The translations under genes and the position numbers were made by a program. The notes beneath the pieces were generated by a model that saw only the letters and a program-made list of their open reading frames with translations, was not told the DNA's origin and did not search any database. This document shows positions 36,532 through 44,669 of a stretch of 44,669 nucleotides of DNA, piece by piece. Source of the stretch: Bacteroidales bacterium (lineage in GTDB: Bacteria > Bacteroidota > Bacteroidia > Bacteroidales > UBA4417); NCBI GenBank assembly GCA_016707705.1, contig JADJHD010000028.1:1-44669 (forward strand), written 5' to 3'. Position 1 is the stretch's first letter. Each line of letters begins with the position of its first letter.

Positions 36532-39500
36532 TTGAAGAGAATCACCAAATATCTATTCCGGCTTTCTGCAATTACCGTTATCCTTTCATTAGGCTGGGGA
36601 ATTCAATTCTCGTTGGGTTTTTCTGCCGGTCCCAGGCATGACGGGAGATTTATCAATCCCCCGGATAGTACCGGAAATGAAGATTCAACACTTCGCTTCC
36701 CCATTCCACAGAATGAGAATCCCTACGATCAAATCAATAATGGCGGGCTTTACCTTAAAGATCCTTCCAATATTAAGGAAGATGTTGTTTTCGATCCGGA
36801 AAGCAGGGAATATACAGTGACCTCCAAAATTGGCGATTATGACTATCGTAATCCTACATCCTTCACCTTCGATGAATACAAGGATTGGGATATGAAGAAG
36901 TCGGTGAATAAATACTGGAAGGAAAAGGCAAAATCCAATTCAGGGCCGGTCAGAAATGGCATTATCCCGCAAATCAGGCTGGGTGGTGAGTTGTTCGACA
37001 GGGTTTTCGGAGGAAATACTATTGACATCCGTCCTCAGGGAAGTGCAGAACTTACATTTGGCATCCTCTCCAACCGCAGGGATGACCCCGCTATTGACCA
37101 AAGGCTGAGGCGTACCACCAATTTCGATTTTCAGGAAAAAATTCAGATGAGCGTCCTCGCTAAAATCGGGGATAAAATAGAGTTCAATACAAACTTTAAC
37201 ACCGAAGCTACCTTCGATTTTGAAAATAAGCTGAAACTGAAGTATGAAGGTAAGGAAGATGAAATCATCAAACTGGTAGAGGCCGGTAACGTTAATCTTC
37301 CGCTGAACAGCACCCTTATCACGGGAAGTCAGAGCCTTTTTGGTATCAAAACCCAGCTGCAGTTTGGAAAAGCTACTGTTACCTCAGTATTCTCGCAACA
37401 GCAGAGCCAGGTAGAAAATATATCAGTGCAGGGCGGAGCCCAGACTTCCAAATTCTCCCTTCGCTCCCTCGACTATGAAGAAAACAAGCACTTTTTCCTT
37501 GCTCAGTATTTCCGCGAACATTATGATCAGGCTCTTTCAAGTCTGCCAGTTATAACCAGCAACATCAACATCACCAAGATTGAAGTCTGGGTTACCAACA
37601 TAGGTGCAGCAATCACTGAAAACAGAAATTTTGTTGCGTTCCAGGATCTCGGTGAATTGAAGCCCTACAACTCAGATATCCTTCCTGCAGTTTCATATCC
37701 TTACCCCAACGATGCGTCCAATAATCTTCTCAATCAGTTGGATACCACAAGGGTTCGAGATATTTCCAAAGTAACCGATTATCTTACAGGTGAAAAGGGC
37801 TATACTCAGGGCGTTGACTATGTAAATATTGCTAATGCCAGAAGGCTTAATACCACTGAATATACCTACAACAGCCGGTTAGGATTTATCTCCCTGAATA
37901 CTACGCTCAACTCAGATCAGACTTTGGCTGTCGCTTTCCAGTATACAGTCATCGGAAGCGATTCAACCTACTATCAGGTAGGAGAGTTTTCTGACGGAGG
38001 TATCGGGACAAGCAGCAGTCTTATCCTGAAATTGCTCAAGAGCACAGCGGTTAATACCCATATTCCGCTTTGGAACCTGATGATGAAGAATGTCTACAAC
38101 ATTCAGGCTTACAATGTCAATAAGGAAGACTTCCTCCTCAATATTCTCTATTCAGGAAACAGCAATGCAGTTCCCACCGGTTATTTCACCGAGGGCCCCG
38201 ATGGTGTAAAAGGAATTCCGCTTATTCAGTTGCTCGGTTTCGATAAACTGGACCCACAGTCAAACCCGCCTCATGACGGGGTTTTCGACTTCCTCGACAA
38301 TGCCGCCAGAAACGGAGGTACGATTCAATCTTCGAACGGCAGGGTTTTCTTTACGGTGCTTGAACCATTCGGGAGTTATCTGCGCGAGAAGCTGAACAAT
38401 AAGGCCCTCGCCGACAAATACTGCTACGATTCACTTTATACCATGACCAAAACCGGGGCTCAGCAGTTCCCCGAGAAGAACAAGTTCGTGCTTGAAGGTC
38501 AGTATAAATCAGAATCCGGTTCCGAGATTTCATTGAATGCACTCAATGTGCCTCAGGGATCTGTAAAGGTTACTGCCGGCGGTGTGCCACTCGTTGAGAA
38601 CACCGACTACACCGTTGACTATACCCTGGGCAGGGTTAAGATTATCAATGAGGGGATTTTGAATTCAGGTACCCCGATTAACATCTCACTGGAAAACAAC
38701 TCAATGTTCAACGTCTATAGTCAAACCCTGATGGGCACGCACATTGACTATAAGGTGAGCAAGGATCTGTTGCTGGGAGGTACCATCATGAACCTCTACG
38801 AAAGGCCTATTACACAGAAGACCAATTATGGCGATGAGCCCATCTCCAATACTATTTGGGGAATGAGTGTGAATTACCAGAAGGAGTCTCCATTTATCAC
38901 CAAAATGGTGGACAAGCTGCCTTTCTTCAGTACAAAGGCCGTTTCGAAATTTAAGTTTGACGGTGAATTTGCCCAGTTTATCCCAGGCCATTCCAGGGCT
39001 GTCGGGAAAGCAGGTACCTCCTATATCGATGACTTTGAAGGTGCAAAATCAACCATCTCCTCAATACTATTGGATCCTGGTTCTGTGCAAGTACTCCTCA
39101 GGACAGACCATCCTAGGAATATTTCCCGAAGCTGCCCCAGGAACCAGCCTTAAATATGGCTTCAATCGGGCAAAACTTGCCTGGTATACCATTGATGCTA
39201 CCGTTTTTTATGATAGAGAGGTACACGCAGGCCTAAAAATATTACCCAGGGATGAGTTATCAAAAAATTCCGTTCGTGTAGTTTACCAGAATGAGTTATT
39301 CCCAAATACCCAGACGGCCAATAATCAACCGGTGAATATTTCGGTGTTCAATTTGGCGTATTTCCCTTCAGAACGAGGGCCCTATAACTTTGATGTTGAA
39401 GGGATCTGGTTTTTCAGTGGAATGGGTGATAACGGACTTCTCAAAGACCCTGCTTCCCGCTGGGGTGGTATCATGAGTAAGGTTCAGACTTCTGACTTTG

Positions 39501-42500
39501 AAGCGGCCAATGTGGAGTATATCACCTTCTGGCTGATGGATCCATTCTCTGAAGATTCCCTGAACCAGGGTGGAGACCTGTATTTCAACCTGGGAGATGT
39601 TTCGGAGGACATACTTCGCGACGGGAGAAAATCCTATGAAAACGGCCTGCCTACAGGACCTGATTCGAAAGATGTTGATACCATTTGGGGCAGCGTTCCA
39701 ACCTAAAGCAAGCCATCACCGAATCGTTTGGCCCCGACTGCAGGTTCAGGCCTTTCCAGGATATAGGGTATGACGGGCTCTCTGACCTGGATGAAGCAGC
39801 GTTCACATACGACAATTTCAATTTTCTTCAACGGATTATAAGGATCGTTGGATTGCTTCTGAGGCTTATTCCCTCGACAAACTGACCCGGCTGCTGACAA
39901 CTATCATCACTTTGAAGGTGGTGATTATGATGAGGATCCGCTCTACAGCAGTGTAGTTCAACGATACAAAAACTATAACGGTGCCGAGGGAACAGTCCTG
40001 CAGGAAGTGAAAGTACAATCGGAAGCCGTAATCCCAACGTTGAAGACATTAACCGCGATAATACCCTGAGCGATCAGGAAAGGTATTTCCAGTATGTGGT
40101 GCATCTCAGGCCTGAGCAGATGAATATTGGTGAAAATTACATCACTGATATGTATCATGCTACATCGGTGAATACACCGGATATCAAGCTTGAAAATGGC
40201 AAGCCCATCAATGCCAAGTGGTATCAGTTTAAAATTCCACTTCAGCAGCCGGATAAGGTTGTGGGAGGAATTCAGGATTTCAAATCCATCCGCTTCATCC
40301 GTATTTTCATGAAGGACTTCAAGCAGCCTATTGTCTGCAGGTTTGCCTCACTTGAACTTGAGCGCGGTGAATGGAGAAAATACTACAACAGTCTGCTTGC
40401 ACCCGGTGAATACATTCCGGACCCTAACCAGGATGCTACAACTTTTGATATTTCAACAGTTAGCATTGAGAGAAAATGGAAGCAGATATCCGTTCACTTA
40501 TAAGCTTCCGCCTCGGGATTGAGCGTGAAATCAATGTTGCTACCACCAACTACCAGCAGCTGAATGAGCAGGCGATGGTATTCAAGGTATGCGACCTGAT
40601 GGATGGAGATGCAAGGGGTGCTTTCAAGACTACAGACTTCGATTTCAGGGATTACAAGCATCTCAAGATGTATGTTCATGCTGAAAAAGGCCGTGCCGAG
40701 CAGGAATTGAAAACCGGTGATCTGTCGGTATTCATCCGCATGGGTTCCGACTTTACCTCGAATTACTACGAATATGAAATTCCGCTGGAATTCACCCCTT
40801 GGGGAACTACAGCCAGCGATGCAACAGGAATCTGGCCATCTTCAAATGAAATGGACATTGAACTTGCAAAGCTCATCAATGCAAAGAAATTGAGGAATGA
40901 AGCCCTTGACCGTCTGGGTTCTGTCATCAGTATTACGACACCATTTGCTGTTAAGGATGGAGAAAACAAGATTACAGTCGTGGGAATGCCCAGCATGAGT
41001 GATGTGCGTGCTTTCATGATTGGTATCCGTAATCCGAGACGCAACCAGGCAACCCAGACAGATGATGATGGTCAGGCAAAATGTGCCGAGATCTGGGTAA
41101 ATGAATTAAGGCTTACCGATTTCAATGAAAAATCAGGTTGGGCAGCTACAGCAAGGGTTGCAGCCAATCTCGCCGACCTGGGAACAGTTGTTCTCAGTGG
41201 TGCTTATAGTACCCCTGGTTCGGAGTATTGAAAGAAAGTTAACGAGCGGCAGAAGGAGTCTATCCGTCAGGTTGACTTGCCACCAACCTTGAATTGGGTA
41301 AATTCTTCCCCGAAAAAACAGGTATCCGCATCCCAATGCATTATGACTTCTCGCAGACCGTTAGCAAGCCTCAATACAATCCATTGGATCCTGATGTTGA
41401 CTATAGTGAGCAGATCAAGGATATGACCAAGTCGCAAAGAGATTCATTGCGCAGCAAGACCCTTGACGTGACCCAGCGCCAGAACCTCAATTTTATGAAT
41501 GTGAGGAAGGATAAGATGGGAGCCAAGGGTAAACCTCAGTTATGGGATGTTGAGAACTTCGACCTTTCCTATGCATATTCGGAGATTAGCCGTCATAATA
41601 TTGATATTGAATCCGACAAAAAGAAGACATACAGGGGCGGATTAGGATACAACTTCACAGTTAATCCGAAAAACGTCAGGCCTTTCCAGAAACTGATCAA
41701 AAGCAAGTCACTGCAGCTGGTAAGCGATATCAACTTCTACTATTTACCCAGGTTATTGTCGTTCCGCACTGACATGGTAAGGGAATACGAACGCCGTTTG
41801 ATAAGGAATAAGAGCAATGCATTGATTATTCTGGATCCGAGCTATACCAAGAAATGGGATTGGACGAGGGTATATGACTTGAAATATGACCTTACTCAGT
41901 CGCTCAAGTTTGATTATACTGCAAATGTAAACTCTTACATCCATGAGCCGCCCGGAGGTTTTGACAAGGGTAATGACAATTACCAGGCTTATAAGGATAC
42001 GGTAATGAGTTCGATTCTGGGAATGGGTTCACTGAGCCGGTTCAATCAGAATATGAATGTGAACTACATGGTACCGTTCAATAAGATCAAGGCACTGAAC
42101 TGGATGACCGCTTCTGTTAAGTATGGAGTAATGTACAGATGGGAAGCTTCACCGCGTTCATTGCAACCCAAGTTTGGAAATTCGATCGAAAATTCGAACA
42201 ATATCCAGGTTAATGGCGGTATCAGGATGGCAACCCTTTACAGTAAGGTTGGATTCCTGAAGAAGGCAACGGCTGCGCTGCAGGCACAGGGGCAAACTGC
42301 CAAGGCTGGTCCTGGAATGCCTCCGAAGGGCAAGGGTGCTGAGGCAAAGGATCCCAAGGGGGGCAAGGAACCCGAAAAGGAAGCCGATCTGACTGCTGCC
42401 GCAGATACTACAGACAAGAAACCCAAGAAGGACTACCTGAAGCTCATCGGAACCCAGTTGCTGGGAGTCATGATGTCGCTGAAGGATGCGAATATCACCT

Positions 42501-43813
42501 ATAACGAGACAAACGGAATTCTACTTCCCGGCTTTACTCCTGAGGTTGGAGTGATAGGTAATGAATGGAAATCCAATGCTCCGGGAATAGGATTTATTCT
42601 GGGAAGCCAGAAGGATATCAGAAGTCTTGCTGCGTCCAGTGGCTGGCTGAGTGCTGATACCTTGCTGAATAGTCCATATATCGTGAAAGCCAGCAGTTCT
42701 CTCACATTCAGGGCTAACCTGGAACCATTCAGGAATCTCAAGATTGAAGTGAATGCCGACCGCAGTAGTTCCAATACACATCAGGAATATTTCAAAGCCA
42801 ACAGCAGTGGTGAATTTACCTCTACTTCTCCTCAGGACAGGGGAACCTTCAGCATGTCATACCTGATGTGGCCGACTGCCTTCAAAAAGGATAATGACGA
42901 GGATGTAAGCCCTGTGTTTGAAAAAATGCTTGAATACAGGCAAACCATTGCAGGAAGGCTGGCCGCAGGAAATCCCAATTCAATAGGGTATGACTCACTG
43001 GGTTACCCCAGCGGATATGGTCCTACACAACCGGAGGTATTGATGTCATCATTCCTCGCTGCCTATAGTGGAAGGGATCCAAATAAAATGAACCTGAGCA
43101 TATTCCCGAAGGTGCCATTGCCAAACTGGAGGATAACCTACAATGCGGTTCAGGGTGTTAAGTTCCTGAGGAATTATTTCCAGTCGTTCAATATTTCACA
43201 TGCTTATCGTTCCAATTATTCAGTTGGCGGATATTTGAGTGATATCAAGTACCGCGAGACTGATGGGTTTGCTTCGGCATTGGATGTCGCGAAGAACTTT
43301 ATCCCGGCAAATCACATGGATGTGATTTCCATTACTGAGCAATTTGGTCCATTCCTGGGAGTGGAAGCAACCATGAAGAACAGTTTAATGGCGAGAGTGG
43401 AGTTCAAGAAGACCAGGAATCTGTCGCTGAGCTTTGCAAACAACCAGCTTACCGAAATGAGGAGCAATGAGTTCTCAACCGGCGTTGGCTATCGTTTCAA
43501 AAATGTGAAGTTCACTGTTAAGTCATTGGGCACCGGTAAAAAGACACCATTGAAGAGCGACCTGAATGTGAAGGCTGATATTTCGATCAGGGATAATAAG
43601 ACTATCCTGAGAAGGATTGAGCAGCGCGACAACCAGATTTCTACAGGAACCAGGCAAATCTCCATCAATACTTCTGCCGACTATATGGTTGGACCGAAGT
43701 TGAATATCAGGGTATTCTACGAACAAACCATCAGCAAGCCGCACGTATTCCAGCAGATCCCAACATCAACGACCAATGCCGGAGTTTCACTGCGATTCAC
43801 TCTTGCCCAATAA
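36532..43813 (+). CDS. sprA: SprA, type IX secretion outer-membrane translocon (several frame breaks)
   Basis: Very large beta-barrel that exports type IX secretion substrates. About 2,427 codons, the expected size. A TTG start at 36532 opens a signal segment (LKRITKYLFRLSAITVILSL); no suitable ATG is upstream. Family landmarks in order: GDYDYRNPTSFTFDEYKD; IDIRPQGSAELTFGI; GTSYIDDFEGAKSTI; FNRAKLAWYTID; YITFWLMDPF; NPNVEDINRDNTLS (rebuilt); DFRDYKHLKMYVHAE; EIWVNELRLTDFNE; WDVENFDLSYAYSE; and a C-terminal VSLRFTLAQ strand. Frame changes lie near 39060, 39110, 39706, 39830, 39890, 40000, 40490 and 41275. The parts 36532-39050 and 41294-43813 are intact. A Lys/Pro/Gly/Ala-rich linker sits at about 42277-42430. 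Confidence 0.93.
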
Positions 43814-43925
43814 GGTAACGCCTGATATGTTTTGGCGGGCTTGATTTAATTGGTCTGGTACATCCTTATGTTATTCAGAATTATTCTAAGTTTTCTTGGC
43901 TTGCTAAGGAATTGTTTCAAATGAG

Positions 43926-43933
43926 TAATTTTG
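43926..43933 (+). promoter_or_regulatory. Bacteroidota -7 element (TAATTTTG) before gcvH
   Basis: Exact TAnnTTTG, 22 bp before the gcvH ATG. A TTGC at 43901 is a weak -33 candidate. Confidence 0.5.
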
Positions 43934-43955
43934 ACGACAAATAATTCCTATCAAT

Positions 43956-44336
43956 ATGAATATTCCAGAAAATCTCCTTTACACGAAGGATCACGAATGG
44001 ATTAAGGTTTCCGGTGATGAAGGTACTGTCGGTGTAACTGATTTTGCTCAGCATCAGCTCGGTGATATCGTTTTCATTGAAGTAAATACAGTTGGAGAAA
44101 CTGTAACTGCAGGTGAAGCTTTTGGCACGATTGAAGCGGTTAAGACTGTTTCTGACATGTTTGCTCCTGTTGGTTGCGAAATCCTTGAGTTCAATGAGAA
44201 GCTTTCTGATAATCCAGAGCTTGTAAATACCGATCCATACGGAGAGGGTTGGATAGTAAAGGTGCGTCTTACAGATGCCGGCGAATTATCAGGACTTCTG
44301 AATACTGCTCAGTATACAGAACTGGTTGAAGCCTGA
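43956..44336 (+). CDS. gcvH: Glycine cleavage system H protein
   Basis: 126 residues, intact. The lipoyl-carrier fold is clear: LYTKDHEWIKVSGDEGTVGV, DFAQHQLGDIVFIEV, the lipoylation site in GTIEAVKTVSDMFAPV (Lys of EAVK), and NTDPYGEGWIVKVRL. It shuttles the aminomethyl group between the P, T and L proteins. The other gcv genes are not here; its place between sprA and vanZ is a conserved genomic position rather than an operon of function. Confidence 0.96.
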   Translation: MNIPENLLYTKDHEWIKVSGDEGTVGVTDFAQHQLGDIVFIEVNTVGETVTAGEAFGTIEAVKTVSDMFAPVGCEILEFNEKLSDNPELVNTDPYGEGWIVKVRLTDAGELSGLLNTAQYTELVEA

Positions 44337-44342
44337 TTTTCC

Positions 44343-44669
44343 TTGTACAAAGGCAAGTCATTCAGCAGGCATTTCCGGCGTTTCCGCCTGACGTATGTCT
44401 GGGGTTTAATTATTATGATTCTGACTGCTATTCCCGGTCAGATGATTCCCCGGGTACAAGGATTCCTGGACCTGTTTGCCCCGGATAAGCTGGTCCATCT
44501 TTTCATCTTTGGATTGTTGCAGTGGCTGCTCTTAAAAGAATCCGGCAATGGAGAAAAAGAGACAAGAAAAGATAATATTGCGACCACTTTAATCGTTTCC
44601 CTTGGGTATGCTGCCCTAACGGAATTACTGCAATGGAAATTGTTTATCAACAGACAGGGTAGTGTCTGG
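44343..44669 (+). CDS. VanZ-family membrane protein, cut by the window end
   Basis: An open frame from TTG 44343 (or ATG 44414) runs off the window. It reads a basic N-terminus, a membrane segment (VWGLIIMILTAIPGQMIP), DKLVHLFIFGLLQWLLL with the conserved D-K-xxH-xxxF/FxxL motif of VanZ-like proteins, and TTLIVSLGYAALTELLQW (E-xxQ). At least 109 residues are visible. It follows gcvH by 6 bp, in line with the known sprA-gcvH-vanZ order. Confidence 0.85.
   Translation, partial: MYKGKSFSRHFRRFRLTYVWGLIIMILTAIPGQMIPRVQGFLDLFAPDKLVHLFIFGLLQWLLLKESGNGEKETRKDNIATTLIVSLGYAALTELLQWKLFINRQGSVW

Overview
The window comes from a member of the Bacteroidota, probably a gliding or anaerobic Bacteroidales-like lineage. 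The evidence is the type IX secretion gene sprA, the gene order maeB / ruvA-sprA-gcvH-vanZ that I know from this phylum, repeated TAnnTTTG -7 promoter elements a short distance before start codons, weak Shine-Dalgarno sites, and a tRNA gene without an encoded CCA end.

Layout. (A) 1-16237 is visibly AT-rich and accessory. It opens with a defence block: a Septu-like AAA ATPase + HNH nuclease pair (49-3037), two unidentified damaged genes (3053-4422), an McrBC modification-dependent restriction system (4508-7860) and a small protein that faintly resembles alkyladenine DNA glycosylases (7874-8443). Next is a minus-strand operon (13995 down to 8493): a short orphan protein, a glycosyltransferase-radical SAM fusion, a histidine phosphatase, a NodU/TobZ-type carbamoyltransferase and a WG-repeat protein. 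Divergent from it lies an RtcR/CARF-like plus sigma-54 AAA+ regulator (14130-15958). The space between holds a near-consensus sigma-54 promoter pointing into the operon and a 12-bp perfect palindrome. I consider this regulator/operon pair the most interesting system here. (B) A minus-strand tRNA with a CAT anticodon (16238-16311), whose 3' end faces the AT-rich block, marks the edge of a likely genomic island. (C) 16312-44669 is higher in GC and is housekeeping core: a PorT-like barrel protein and a PAP2-like membrane protein (convergent), rpoN, asnS, DAHP synthase/chorismate mutase, CorA, fumarase, an ArsC/Spx-like protein, prfB with an intact programmed +1 frameshift site, recX, an FKBP lipoprotein, a sirtuin, two DHFR/RibD-like proteins, malate dehydrogenase, malic enzyme, ruvA, sprA, gcvH and the start of a VanZ-family gene.

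How the parts relate. fumC, mdh and maeB form a C4-acid/TCA group. aroF and asnS diverge from a shared intergenic region. rpoN encodes the sigma factor that the island regulator would need, although rpoN itself sits in the core with asnS.

Data quality. Many genes carry single-base frame breaks, often at homopolymers. They include genes a living cell should need (asnS, sprA, rpoN), while 22508-35488 is almost clean. I therefore read most breaks as probable sequence or assembly errors, and coordinates of interrupted genes span all frames. Non-coding stretches hold G-rich repeats, 11-nt tandem repeats, REP-like palindromes and a long imperfect inverted repeat.
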